The notes under the pieces are model-generated. The model had not been told where the DNA came from. It made no database searches and saw only the letters and a list, made by a program, of their open reading frames with translations. DNA of 64,000 bases from Pelomonas parva. GTDB taxonomy: Bacteria; Pseudomonadota; Gammaproteobacteria; Burkholderiales; Burkholderiaceae_C. The position numbers and the translations under genes were made by a program. The stretch covers positions 1 to 64,000 of the forward strand of contig NZ_JBIGHV010000015.1 in assembly GCF_043555835.1 (NCBI RefSeq), in the 5' to 3' direction. Positions 48,655 through 57,626 of the stretch are shown one piece after another. Positions within the stretch are counted from its first letter, which is position 1; each line of letters begins with the position of its first letter.

Positions 48655-51477
48655 TCAGAACTTGATGCTGGCGCCCAAGGTCACGGCGCGGCCATAGCGG
48701 TAGTAGCCGTTCGGCAGGCTGATGCTGCCGTTGCCCAGCTTCGGCGCCTGCACCGCATCCGTCAGGTTGTTGCCCTCCAGGCTGATGCGCAGCCACTGGT
48801 TGACCTCGTAGGCCACCTGCGCCGTCACCCAGGTCGTGGCATTGGCGGTCTCGTTGAAGTTGGCGCCCAGCACGTTGGTGGCGGTGACGAAGGCATCGGT
48901 GCGGTCGGCCGTGGCGCTCATGCTCCACGGGCCGCGCTCGTAGAGCACGCCCAACGATGCGGTCGCCGGTGCGATGCCCTCCAGCGCCCGCTCCTCGCCG
49001 GCCACCCAGGCACGCGACTTGTTGCGGGTGTACTGCGCCCGCACGCCGAAGCCGTTGTCGAACAGGTGCTGGAAGCCGACCTCGAAGCCGCGTGCCGTGG
49101 CCTTGTCGCCGTTGATCGGCCGCTGCACATTGAACAGCCGGCCGCCCGGTGCGCCGATGTCCTGGCCCGTCAGCCACAGGTTGGTGATCTGGTTCTTGAT
49201 GTTCTTCTGGTAGACGGCGAAGGTCAGCGCCGAGTCCTTGCTGTAGTACCACTCCAGCGAGGCGTCGTACTGGCGGGCGCTGTAGGGCTGCAGCTCGGCA
49301 TTGCCGCTGTAGATCTGCGTGAAATCGCCCCAGGAGATGCTGGCCGTCGTGCTGGACGGTGCCAGCTTGTCGACCGACGGCCGGGCCATGGTCTTGGCAG
49401 CACCCAGGCGCAGTTGCAGGTTGTCGGTGAACAACCAGGTGAAGTTGACCGTCGGCAGCGCGAAGTTGTAGCTGGCCTCCTGCTGCAGGGTGGTCGGTGC
49501 CGCGTAGACAGCCGTGTAGTTGAACGCGCCGTTCTCGATGATGTCGGTGAGCTTGGCGTCCCAGGCCTGCGAGGAGGTCTTGGTCTTCACGAAGCGCACG
49601 CCCAGGTCGGCGTTCCAGCTGTCACCCGACAGGTCGGCCTGCACGAAGGCGGCCGTCGTCTTCTCCGTGACGCGGTAGCTTTCCAGCGGGTTCCAGGCCG
49701 GCGCGGAGGCGGTGGAGCTGTAGACGCCGCCACCGGGGCGGGGCTTGCCGTCCCAGGCCTTCAGTGCCTCGGCGTAGTTGGGGACATCGAAGCCCAGGAA
49801 GCTGCGCGGGAAGTTGCCGCTGACGCCGCCCAGGAAACCATCGGGGCTGAAGGTCTGGTTGATGACGTTGCCGCCCAACGTGCCGACGTTGATCGCGTTC
49901 TGCCCGGAGTAGTGGTCGGCGCCGGCGTTGAATGCGTTGTTGATCATGTCCCGCGACTTCTTGCGGTTGGTCTGGCTCAAGCCGAACTTCAGCTGGTCGA
50001 TGTGGAAGCGATCCAGCTTCCAGTCGAGGTTGACGTTGGCGCCGTTGATCTTGTCGTCGATGTTGTCGCCGGCGCGGCTGTAGTAGTGGGTGTTGAAGTC
50101 GCTGGCCTTGAAGAGGCCTTGCGACAGCCCGGTCTGCAGGTCGCGGCCGTCGGCGAAGGTGGTCTTCACGTCGGGCACCGCCGAGCCGGTCAGCTGGATG
50201 CGCGTCGTGTTGGGCTGGTTCATGCGCAGCACGACATAGCTGTCGTTGCCGCCGGAGTGGCGCTTGGACGTGGACTCGTAGATGTCGCCCGTCAGCGTCA
50301 TGGTCGGCGAGAGCTTCCATTCCGCATTCGCGCCGTACAGCGCCGTGTCGACGACGCGGTACTCGGTCTTGTTCAGCAGTTCGGGGTTGAGCGCCAGCTC
50401 CGGGTCGGGATTGGCCAGAGTGAAGTCGGCGACCACGCCGTTGCTGATCTTCATGTTGGACCAGCGGCCCGGCGCGTACAGCGGGTAGAACGACAGCTGG
50501 TAGCCGACCTGCGGCGAGTCCAGCCGGGTCTTGAAGCCGTCGACGACGATCTTCAGGTCGCTGCTCGGCCGCCACTCCACCTTGCCCGACAGCGCCAGGC
50601 GCTCCTTCTTCTCCATGATGGAGCCGAAGCGGAACTGGCCCGGGGCGATCAGGCCCTCCTCGTCCAGGTCCAGCTGGCCATTGCCGTTGGGGTCGATGTT
50701 GCCGCCCCAGGTATTGCCCCAGGGCCAGAACAGCTCCGGCTTGTTCGGCGCCGGATTGCGGCTCCAGCCGCCGTCGTTGCCGGCCGTGTCGGTGCGCACG
50801 TCGCGCTTGGCGTAGACCACGCCCAGCAGCACGCCCACCTCGTTGCCGAATGTGTTGCTGTAGGTGCCCGACAGCTTCGTGCCATTGAGGCTGCTCATCT
50901 GGTTGCGGTCGGCTTCCACGCGCAGCAGGCCGCGCTGGCCCTTCTGGTCGAAGGGGCTGGCGGAGCGCAGGTTCACCAGGCCGCCGATGGCACCTTCCGT
51001 CAAGGAGGCCTGGGCGGACTTGACGACGTCGGCGCCGCTGATGACGTCGGCGGGCAGCACGTCGTAGGCGAAGTAGCGGCCGGCGCTGTCGGTGCCCAGC
51101 AGGCGGCCGTTGAACGTGGTCAGCGTGTACTCGGGGCCGAGGCCGCGGATGCTGACCTTCTGGCCTTCACCACCCGCCGTGCGCGAGATGGACACGCCGG
51201 TGATGTGGCTCAGCGAGTCGGCCACGTTGTTGTCGGGGAAGCGGCCCAGTTCGGTGGCGCTGATGCTGTCTTGCACGCCGGCGGCATTGCGCTTCAGGGA
51301 GAGGGACTTCTGCAGGCTGGCCCGGGTGCCGGTCACTTCCACGCGCTCCAGCGTCTCAGCCTCGGTCTTGGCAGCGGCCTCCTGGGCGAAGGCGGGGGCG
51401 GCGAACGCGGTCAGGGCCACGAGGCCGGCCACCGTCAGCGGGTGCAGGGCAAAGCGGGGTTGCAGTCGAGGACTCAT
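48655..51477 (-). CDS. TonB-dependent receptor, probable oligosaccharide importer
   Basis: The 940-residue protein has a Sec signal (VALTAFAAPAFAQ), a TonB-box-like stretch (ETLERVEVTGTRASL) and a plug domain (GRFPDNNVADSLSHITGVSI, GGEGQKVSIRGLGPEYTLT). A long barrel ends in LGASIKF with the terminal Phe needed for outer-membrane insertion. Size and TGTRASLQKSL features match the carbohydrate-type receptors of Xanthomonas and Caulobacter. Neighbours point to an alpha-galactoside or GalNAc glycan as cargo. Its promoter region, shared with the EamA gene, holds AgaR-like sites. Confidence 0.88.
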   Translation of the reverse strand: MSPRLQPRFALHPLTVAGLVALTAFAAPAFAQEAAAKTEAETLERVEVTGTRASLQKSLSLKRNAAGVQDSISATELGRFPDNNVADSLSHITGVSISRTAGGEGQKVSIRGLGPEYTLTTFNGRLLGTDSAGRYFAYDVLPADVISGADVVKSAQASLTEGAIGGLVNLRSASPFDQKGQRGLLRVEADRNQMSSLNGTKLSGTYSNTFGNEVGVLLGVVYAKRDVRTDTAGNDGGWSRNPAPNKPELFWPWGNTWGGNIDPNGNGQLDLDEEGLIAPGQFRFGSIMEKKERLALSGKVEWRPSSDLKIVVDGFKTRLDSPQVGYQLSFYPLYAPGRWSNMKISNGVVADFTLANPDPELALNPELLNKTEYRVVDTALYGANAEWKLSPTMTLTGDIYESTSKRHSGGNDSYVVLRMNQPNTTRIQLTGSAVPDVKTTFADGRDLQTGLSQGLFKASDFNTHYYSRAGDNIDDKINGANVNLDWKLDRFHIDQLKFGLSQTNRKKSRDMINNAFNAGADHYSGQNAINVGTLGGNVINQTFSPDGFLGGVSGNFPRSFLGFDVPNYAEALKAWDGKPRPGGGVYSSTASAPAWNPLESYRVTEKTTAAFVQADLSGDSWNADLGVRFVKTKTSSQAWDAKLTDIIENGAFNYTAVYAAPTTLQQEASYNFALPTVNFTWLFTDNLQLRLGAAKTMARPSVDKLAPSSTTASISWGDFTQIYSGNAELQPYSARQYDASLEWYYSKDSALTFAVYQKNIKNQITNLWLTGQDIGAPGGRLFNVQRPINGDKATARGFEVGFQHLFDNGFGVRAQYTRNKSRAWVAGEERALEGIAPATASLGVLYERGPWSMSATADRTDAFVTATNVLGANFNETANATTWVTAQVAYEVNQWLRISLEGNNLTDAVQAPKLGNGSISLPNGYYRYGRAVTLGASIKF

Positions 51478-51858
51478 CGAACGGTTCCTTTTGTGGCGCA
51501 GCTGCCATCAGGGCAGCCAGAAGCAATCTGCGGGTAGGACCGGGGCGGATGGGCCCCGTGCGGCTTGCCGGCTCTGAAGAAAGTGCTCCGAACCGGCTTG
51601 CCGCAAGTCTACGAATTCTTTCGTTTGATTTCGTATATGGTTTTCACGGATGCAGAATGCTTTCGTTGCATCATGCCACGAAAGGCTTCCGCTTCGCTGA
51701 CATAGAGAGAGACGCCTGAGCTATATGGGTAATTGACCGTCACCCGCGAAATTTGACATACGAAAGTACTTGCGCCGTTGTGTTTTCGTTTTCGTTCGTT
51801 TATGCTTTCGCACGAAAGTCAACGCCGTTGACGATTGCCAACCCGAAAGATGCTGCCC
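51478..51858. promoter_or_regulatory. agaR box: Divergent promoter region with AgaR-like operators
   Basis: The 381-base region between the TonB receptor and transporter genes holds repeated TTTCGT/ACGAAA units. The main ones are TCTTTCGTTTGATTTCGTAT (51618-51637), the inverted pair CTTTCGT/ACGAAAG (51660-51666 and 51678-51684), CGAAATTTGACATACGAAAG (51747-51766), and GTTTTCGTTTTCGTTCGTTT (51782-51801) followed by CTTTCGCACGAAAG (51805-51818). E. coli AgaR operators, as I recall them, are built of the same TTTCRTTTYRTTT pattern. The regulator gene at 56207 closes the locus, so it most likely represses both divergent operons. Confidence 0.65.
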
Positions 51859-52758
51859 ATGCAGAGCAACTGGCTCTTCCATGCCCTCGTCACCACCCTG
51901 CTCTGGGGCGTGTGGGGCGCCTTCGCGGGCCTGCCCGCCCAGCACGGTTTCCCGGACACGCTGATCTACGTCGTCTGGGCGCTGACGATGATCCCGCCCG
52001 CCCTCATCGTGCTGGCGCGCAGCGGCTGGCGCATCGAGCGTGACCGCCGCTCCGTCGTGCTGGGGCTGACCGTGGGCCTGCTCGGCGCGGGTGGCCAGAT
52101 GCTGCTGTTCCGCGCGGTGCAGAGCGGCCCTGCCTACCTGATCTTCCCGATCGTGTCGCTGTCGCCGGCCATCACCATCGCGCTGTCCTTCGGCCTGCTG
52201 GGCGAGCGCACCGGCAAGCTGGGCGTGGCGGGCATCGTGTTGGCGCTGTGCGCGCTGCCGCTGTTCGACCTGCAGCTCGGCCAGGGCGGCGAGGGGCTGG
52301 GGCTCTGGTTCGTGCTGGCCCTCATCGTGCTGGCTGCCTGGGGTCTGCAGGCCTACTTCATCAAGCTGGCCAACGTGGGCAGCAGCGCCGAGAGCATCTT
52401 CTTCTACATGACCGTCGGCGCACTGGCTTGCGTGCCGGTGGCGCTGGCGATGACCGACTTCTCCCAGCCCATCAACTGGGGCTGGCAAGGCCCCGGCCTG
52501 GCCGCCATCACGCAAGTGCTGAACGCCGTCGGCGCACTGACCCTCGTCTACGCCTTCCGCTACGGCAAGGCGATGGTCGTGTCGCCGCTCGTCAACGCCG
52601 GTGCGCCGCTGCTGACGGCGGTGTTGTCCATGACGCTGAGCGGCGCCACGCCCGGTGGCACCAAGTTGGCCGGCGTGGCGCTGGCCCTGCTCGCGGCGCT
52701 GCTGCTGGCGCTGCAACCCGAAACCCCCGCCAAATCTGCCCAAGGAGAAGTGGCATGA
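51859..52758 (+). CDS. EamA/DMT-family sugar transporter-like protein
   Basis: The 299-residue membrane protein has about ten hydrophobic segments in two halves, with the EamA/GRP-type motif NWLFHALVTTLLWGVWGAF at the start and LVYAFRYGKAMVVSPLVNAG late. It would import a sugar or amino sugar across the inner membrane, coming first in an operon with agaZ, agaS and a sugar kinase. Other proteobacterial loci of this type use AgaP permeases or PTS systems instead. The ATG at 51859 fits the family N-terminus; 51850 and 51835 are in-frame alternatives. Its stop overlaps the agaZ start by 4 bases. Confidence 0.82.
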   Translation: MQSNWLFHALVTTLLWGVWGAFAGLPAQHGFPDTLIYVVWALTMIPPALIVLARSGWRIERDRRSVVLGLTVGLLGAGGQMLLFRAVQSGPAYLIFPIVSLSPAITIALSFGLLGERTGKLGVAGIVLALCALPLFDLQLGQGGEGLGLWFVLALIVLAAWGLQAYFIKLANVGSSAESIFFYMTVGALACVPVALAMTDFSQPINWGWQGPGLAAITQVLNAVGALTLVYAFRYGKAMVVSPLVNAGAPLLTAVLSMTLSGATPGGTKLAGVALALLAALLLALQPETPAKSAQGEVA

Positions 52759-54041
52759 AGCTCATGCTCGACCTCGTGCGCCGCCACAAGCAGGCACGTC
52801 CCACTGAACACGCTGCCATCGGCATCCCGTCCGTCTGCTCGGCCCACCCCGTCGTCATCGCTGCGACGCTGCGCGAATGCGCCGCACACGGCCGGCCGGC
52901 CCTCATTGAGGCCACGTCCAACCAGGTCAATCAGGACGGCGGCTACACCGGCATGACGCCGCTGGACTTCCGCCGCTACGTGATGGAGATGGCCGCTCGT
53001 GAGGGCCTGCCGCCCGAACTGCTGCTGCTGGGCGGCGACCACCTCGGCCCCAACGCCTGGCGCAAGCTGCCGGCTGAGGCCGCGATGGCCAAGGCCGAAA
53101 TCATGGTGGCGCAGTACGTGGCCGCCGGCTTCCGCAAGATCCACCTCGATTGCTCGATGAGCTGCGCCGGTGACCCGGTGCCGCTGCCGGAACCCGAGAT
53201 CGCCGCCCGCGCCGTGCGCCTGTGCCATGCGGCCGAGCAGGCCTGGCGCGACGCGCCGGACCGCGGCGAGCCGCCCGTCTACGTCATCGGCACGGAGGTG
53301 CCCGTGCCCGGCGGCGCGCACGAGGACCTGGGCGAGCTGGACGTGACCTCCCCCGAGGCCGCGTCGTCCACACTGGAACTGCACCGTCACGCATTCGCCC
53401 GCGCCGGCCTCGACCTGGCCTGGGAGCGCGTCGTCGCCATGGTCGTGCAGCCGGGCGTCGAGTTCGACCACCACAAGGTCATCGACTACCGCCCCGAGAA
53501 GGCCCGCGACTTGAGCGCCTTCATCGAGCGCCAGCCCGGTCTCGTCTTCGAGGCGCACTCGACCGACTACCAGACGCCCGAGCACCTCGCCCAGCTGGCC
53601 CGCGACCACTTCGCCATCCTCAAGGTCGGCCCCGGCGTCACCTTCGCGCTGCGCGAGACGCTGTGGGCGCTGGCCGCCGTCGAGCGCGAATGGGTCGGCA
53701 AGGGCGAAGGCCTGGTTGCCACGGTGCTGGGCGTCATGCGCGAGGAACCCGAGCATTGGCGCGGCTACTACCAGGACCCGGCGCGCCTGCAGGTCGACCT
53801 GGCCTACTCCCTGAGCGACCGCATCCGCTACTACTGGGCCCACCCGGCCGTGCGCGAAGCCTGCCGCACCATGCTGGCCCGCTTGGACGCCACGCCGCCG
53901 CCGCTGACGCTGCTGAGCCAGTACCTGCCGCGCCAGTACGAGGCTGTGCGCGAGGGCCGCATCAACACGCACACCGATTCGCTGCTGCGCGATGGGACCG
54001 TCCAAGCCCTGCGCCCCTACCTGCACGCCTGCGCCGCCTAA
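52755..54041 (+). CDS. agaZ: AgaZ/GatZ/KbaZ family tagatose-phosphate metabolism protein
   Basis: The 428-residue protein is full length for the GatZ/KbaZ family: GIPSVCSAHPVVIAATL, LIEATSNQVNQDGGYTGMTP, LLLGGDHLGPNAW, HLDCSMSCAGDP and VIGTEVPVPGGA. It was described as a non-catalytic subunit of tagatose-1,6-bisphosphate aldolase, and in Shewanella-type pathways AgaZ has been proposed as the tagatose-6-phosphate kinase. The catalytic aldolase (AgaY/GatY) is not in the window. AAGGAG lies upstream, and the start overlaps the transporter stop. Confidence 0.85.
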   Translation: MKLMLDLVRRHKQARPTEHAAIGIPSVCSAHPVVIAATLRECAAHGRPALIEATSNQVNQDGGYTGMTPLDFRRYVMEMAAREGLPPELLLLGGDHLGPNAWRKLPAEAAMAKAEIMVAQYVAAGFRKIHLDCSMSCAGDPVPLPEPEIAARAVRLCHAAEQAWRDAPDRGEPPVYVIGTEVPVPGGAHEDLGELDVTSPEAASSTLELHRHAFARAGLDLAWERVVAMVVQPGVEFDHHKVIDYRPEKARDLSAFIERQPGLVFEAHSTDYQTPEHLAQLARDHFAILKVGPGVTFALRETLWALAAVEREWVGKGEGLVATVLGVMREEPEHWRGYYQDPARLQVDLAYSLSDRIRYYWAHPAVREACRTMLARLDATPPPLTLLSQYLPRQYEAVREGRINTHTDSLLRDGTVQALRPYLHACAA

Positions 54042-54045
54042 GCCC

Positions 54046-55206
54046 ATGACCTTGCTCCATCTCGACCCCACCGACCTCGACCACCGCGGCGCCGCGCACA
54101 CGGCCCGTGAGATCGCGCACCAGCCTGCCGTCTGGCAGATGGTCCACGAACAACTGCAGGCCGAGCGCCCCGCCCTCGACGCCTTCCTGGCACCGCTGCT
54201 GACCCTGCCCGACCTGCGCATCGTGCTGACGGGCGCCGGCAGCTCCGCCTTCATCGGCCAGTGCCTCGCGCCGGCGCTGCTGCGCCACTTCAACCAGCGC
54301 GCCGGCATCCGCGTCGAGGCGATGGCCACGACCGACATCGTCTCCAGCCCCGAGCAATGCCTGCAGCCCGGGGTGCCGACGCTGCTGGTGTCCTTCGCCC
54401 GCTCCGGCAACAGCCCCGAGAGCCTGGCCACCGTGGAGCTGGCCGATGACGTCGTCAAGACCTGTCACCACCTCGTCGTGACCTGCGCGGCCGAAGGCAC
54501 GTTGAACCGCCGCCTGGCCGGCCAGGCGAATGCGCACGTGCTGCTGCTGCCCGACGAGACGCACGACCGTGCCTTCGCCATGACCTCCAGCTTCACCGGC
54601 ATGCTGCTGGCCGCCGCCTGGGCCTTCGGCCTGGCGCTGGGGCCGGTGACAGCGCTGGCTCACGCCGCGCAGTCGCTCGCCGACCGTGAGGCCGACCGCC
54701 TCTACACGCTGGCCGAAACGCCCTTCGAGCGCGTCGTCTTCCTCGGCAGCAACACGCTGCTGGGCCTGGCCCGCGAGGCGGCGCTGAAGCTGCTGGAGCT
54801 GACCGACGGCCGGCTGATTGCGATGGCCGATTCGACGCTGGGCTTTCGCCACGGCCCCAAGACCATCCTGAATGACCGCACGCTGGTGGTCATCTTCCTG
54901 TCCAACGACCCCTACACGCGCCGCTACGACCTGGACCTGCTGCACGAACTGCGCCGCGAAGGCCGCGCCCGCGTGCTGGCGCTGAGCACGGAAAAGGCCT
55001 CGCACCCCGACGACGTGCAACTGGCCCTGCCCGCCTCCGCGCCTGACCTGGCCTTGGCCCCGGTGGCGCTGGTGTTCGCGCAATGCCTGGCCCTGCTCGC
55101 CTCACTGCAACTCGGCATCACGCCCGACAACCCGAGCGCCTCCGGCACCGTCACGCGCGTCGTCAGCGGTGTCACCATCCATCCCTACTCGCAGCAGCAA
55201 GGATGA
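54046..55206 (+). CDS. agaS: AgaS, galactosamine-6-phosphate deaminase/isomerase (SIS family)
   Basis: The 386-residue protein has two SIS domains (LRIVLTGAGSSAFIGQCLAP, LVSFARSGNSPESLATVELA; then VVFLGSNTLLGLAREAALKL, DSTLGFRHGPKTILND). AgaS converts galactosamine-6-phosphate to tagatose-6-phosphate with release of ammonia. LGFRHGPKT is the typical C-terminal-half signature of AgaS. It starts 4 bases after agaZ and overlaps the kinase start, so it is in one operon. Confidence 0.88.
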   Translation: MTLLHLDPTDLDHRGAAHTAREIAHQPAVWQMVHEQLQAERPALDAFLAPLLTLPDLRIVLTGAGSSAFIGQCLAPALLRHFNQRAGIRVEAMATTDIVSSPEQCLQPGVPTLLVSFARSGNSPESLATVELADDVVKTCHHLVVTCAAEGTLNRRLAGQANAHVLLLPDETHDRAFAMTSSFTGMLLAAAWAFGLALGPVTALAHAAQSLADREADRLYTLAETPFERVVFLGSNTLLGLAREAALKLLELTDGRLIAMADSTLGFRHGPKTILNDRTLVVIFLSNDPYTRRYDLDLLHELRREGRARVLALSTEKASHPDDVQLALPASAPDLALAPVALVFAQCLALLASLQLGITPDNPSASGTVTRVVSGVTIHPYSQQQG

Positions 55207-56159
55207 CTTCCATGTTCCTCGGCATCGACGGCGGCGGCACCAAGACCGCCTTCGTCCTCATCGACGACAGCGGCCGCCTGCTGGCCCGCCATGAGTCGAC
55301 GACGAGCTACTACCTGGAGATCGGCTTCGACGCGCTGCGCACGCTGCTGCAGGACGGCGTTCAAGCCGTGCTGGGCCAGGCCGGTGTGCCCGCGTTCGAC
55401 ATCGCTCACACCTTTGCCGGCCTGCCGGCGCACGGCGAAGACAGCGCGCTGCTCGCGTCCTTCGACGGCCTGCTGGCCGACCTGCTGCCGCGCAGCACCG
55501 TCGGCAACGACATGGTCTGCAGCTGGGCCGGCTCGTTGGCCGGCGCGGATGGCATCAGCCTGGTCGCCGGCACCGGCTCCATTGCCTATGGCGAATGGCT
55601 GGGCCGCAGCGCGCGCTGCGGCGGCTGGGGCGAGGTCTTCGGCGACGAGGGCTCGGCCCACTGGCTGGCGCGCGAGGTGCTGGCGCTGTTCTCGCGCATG
55701 GCCGACGGCCGCGCCGAGCGCGGCCCGCTGCTGGGCCTGGTGCGCGACCACTTCGGCCTGACGCACGACCTCGATCTCTGCGCCGCCATCAACGGCAGCG
55801 CCGCCCGCAGCGGCTTCGCGCAGATCGCCCGCCTGGCCACGGCTGCCGCCCACGCGGGCGACGCGCAGGCGCGGCAGCTGCTGGTGCGCGCTGGCGACGA
55901 GCTGGCCGCGCTGGCGGCCGGTGTGGCTCGCAATCTCGGCGTTAGCGGCATCCAGGCCGTGCCGGTGTCCTATTCCGGCGGCGTGTTCGCTGCGGCCGAG
56001 CTGGTGCTGGGTCCGCTGCAGGCCGCCTTGTCGCGACGGCTACCGGGCGCCGTGCTCACGACACCGCGCTTCGGCCCCGAGCTGGGTGCGGCCTTGTACG
56101 CCGCGCGCCTGGCAGGCCGACCGCTGTCGGACCAGGCATTGGAGCGTCTGGCGCGCTGA
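55203..56159 (+). CDS. agaK: BadF/BcrA-type sugar kinase (GalNAc/GlcNAc kinase-like)
   Basis: The 318-residue kinase belongs to the ASKHA fold: phosphate-1 loop LGIDGGGTKTAFVLID, SLVAGTGSIAYGEW and GWGEVFGDEGSAHWLAREV (adenosine loop region), and FGPELGAALYAARL near the end. The pattern is that of N-acetylglucosamine kinase (NAGK/BadF group). With agaS and agaZ beside it, a galactosamine or N-acetylgalactosamine 6-kinase role is likely; that is inference from context. Its ATG overlaps the agaS stop. It is followed 47 bases later by agaR. Confidence 0.78.
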   Translation: MTSMFLGIDGGGTKTAFVLIDDSGRLLARHESTTSYYLEIGFDALRTLLQDGVQAVLGQAGVPAFDIAHTFAGLPAHGEDSALLASFDGLLADLLPRSTVGNDMVCSWAGSLAGADGISLVAGTGSIAYGEWLGRSARCGGWGEVFGDEGSAHWLAREVLALFSRMADGRAERGPLLGLVRDHFGLTHDLDLCAAINGSAARSGFAQIARLATAAAHAGDAQARQLLVRAGDELAALAAGVARNLGVSGIQAVPVSYSGGVFAAAELVLGPLQAALSRRLPGAVLTTPRFGPELGAALYAARLAGRPLSDQALERLAR

Positions 56160-56206
56160 ACCCGTCGATATCATTCGAAAGTCGGCTCACCGCCCTGCTC
56201 CACCGC

Positions 56207-57013
56207 ATGCCCGCCTCCACCCACTCGATTGCGAAAACCGAAAGCCCGCTGCTCATCGACGAGCGGCGCCGGCTGATCCGCGAGCTGGTGCAGAGCCAGG
56301 GCCGCGTCACGGTGGACGAACTGGCCGAGCGCTTCGGCACCTCGGTCGTCACCATCCGCAGCGACCTGAACTCGCTGGCCTCCACCGGCGCCGTGCTGCG
56401 CACCCACGGCGGCGCGCTGGCCCAGCGCGACACCGAGGAAGTACCCATCGGCGTCAAGCAGAAGCTCAAGCACGAGCAGAAAGCGCGCATCGCCATCGAG
56501 GCCGCCAAGCTGATCCGCGACGGCGAGACCATCCTGCTCGACTCGGGTTCGACGACGGAAGAGATCGCCAAGCAGATCCGCGGCTTGAAGCTGACGTCGC
56601 TGAACGTCATCACCAACGCGCTGAACATCGCCGGCCTGCTGGCCACGGTGCCGCACGTCAACCTCATCATGCCGGGCGGCCAGTTGCGTCCCAACTCCTA
56701 CTCGCTGTCCGGCCCCCAGGCCGTGGCCGCGCTGCAGGGGCTGTACGCCGACCGCTTGTTCCTGGGTGTGGACAGCCTGGACCCGGACATCGGCCTGATG
56801 ACGCCGCACCTGCTGGAAGCCCAGCTCAACGCGCAGATGATGAAGATCTCGCGCCAGGTGATTGCCGTGGCCGACGCCTCCAAGCTGATGAAGCGCAACC
56901 TGTCGGTCATCGCGCCGGTGGAGCAGCTGGACATGCTGATCACGGACAGCGGGGCGGACCAGGCCATCGTCGATCAGCTGCGCGGGCGGGGCATCGAGGT
57001 GGTGCTGGCGTAG
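56207..57013 (+). CDS. agaR: DeoR-family repressor, AgaR type
   Basis: The 268-residue regulator has a DeoR winged helix-turn-helix (about 18-72: RRRLIRELVQSQGRVTVDEL, TSVVTIRSDLNSLAST, LRTHGGALA) and a sugar-phosphate-binding C-terminal domain (ILLDSGSTTEEIA, RLFLGVDSLDPDIGLMT). High similarity to AgaR rather than GlpR is suggested by VTIRSDLN and PHLLEAQLNAQMM. Repeated TTTCGT sites before the transporter and receptor genes should be its operators, released by galactosamine-6-phosphate or a related metabolite. It closes the + strand operon. Confidence 0.85.
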   Translation: MPASTHSIAKTESPLLIDERRRLIRELVQSQGRVTVDELAERFGTSVVTIRSDLNSLASTGAVLRTHGGALAQRDTEEVPIGVKQKLKHEQKARIAIEAAKLIRDGETILLDSGSTTEEIAKQIRGLKLTSLNVITNALNIAGLLATVPHVNLIMPGGQLRPNSYSLSGPQAVAALQGLYADRLFLGVDSLDPDIGLMTPHLLEAQLNAQMMKISRQVIAVADASKLMKRNLSVIAPVEQLDMLITDSGADQAIVDQLRGRGIEVVLA

Positions 57014-57097
57014 GTCGCGAGGGAACGGCACCGGCCTTGGCGCCGGTGCATGGCGTCAACACAAGCACCACGCAAGAGCAGCGCAAACGCGCGCCTC

Positions 57098-57595
57098 TCA
57101 GCAGCTCACCCCCGCCTTCAACTCCCCCAACGCCAGCTGCAACACCCGCGCATCGCTGCTGGCCCGGTGCCTCGTCAGCTGCTGCCGCGCACGCACCGCC
57201 TCGGTGACGCCCTTCCAGCGGTCGGCCTCGTCCTCGCTGAGCAGGCCGCGCAGGTCGTCCAGCTTGAAGCTGGGCCGCAGCGCCACCGCCTCATACAGCC
57301 GGTTCAGCCAGGTGTAGTCGTGGCCCCAACCATCGCAGTAGACGGTCTGGCCGCGCAGCCGCGTGTTGAGCTGCTCGGCCATCCAGCGCGCCGGGCGGCC
57401 GTGGATGCGCAGCAGCTCGCGGCTGATGCCGTGCAAGGCCTCGGCGCCGTCGTCCCAGTGCAGCCAGTCGGCCTCCGGCAGGATGAGCCCGCAGAACAGA
57501 CCACCGTCCGCCGCGACGAAACCGACCTCGATCGGGTAGCTGCCGCGGCCGAAGCCAGAGGCTTCGATGTCGATGATGGTGGGCAGCGCGTCCAT
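57098..57595 (-). CDS. DEDDh-type 3'-5' exonuclease-like protein
   Basis: The 165-residue protein matches the RNase T/DnaQ fold: Exo I IDIEASGFGRGSYPIEVGFV (D9, E11), Exo II-like VYCDGWGHDYTWLNRL with a conserved Asp, and Exo III HRASSDARVLQLAL (H-x5-D). It should remove nucleotides from DNA or RNA 3' ends with two metal ions. Other small exonucleases of this kind are stand-alone genes in Burkholderiales. It is not linked in function to agaR, with which it is convergent. Confidence 0.78.
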   Translation of the reverse strand: MDALPTIIDIEASGFGRGSYPIEVGFVAADGGLFCGLILPEADWLHWDDGAEALHGISRELLRIHGRPARWMAEQLNTRLRGQTVYCDGWGHDYTWLNRLYEAVALRPSFKLDDLRGLLSEDEADRWKGVTEAVRARQQLTRHRASSDARVLQLALGELKAGVSC

Positions 57596-57626
57596 CGGGC
57601 CGAGTTTGTCAGGCCCTCACAGGAAG

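Noticed and set aside
48622..51537. 971-residue plus-strand frame antisense to the TonB receptor
   Set aside because: Shadow composition; the receptor on the other strand has plug, barrel and terminal Phe.
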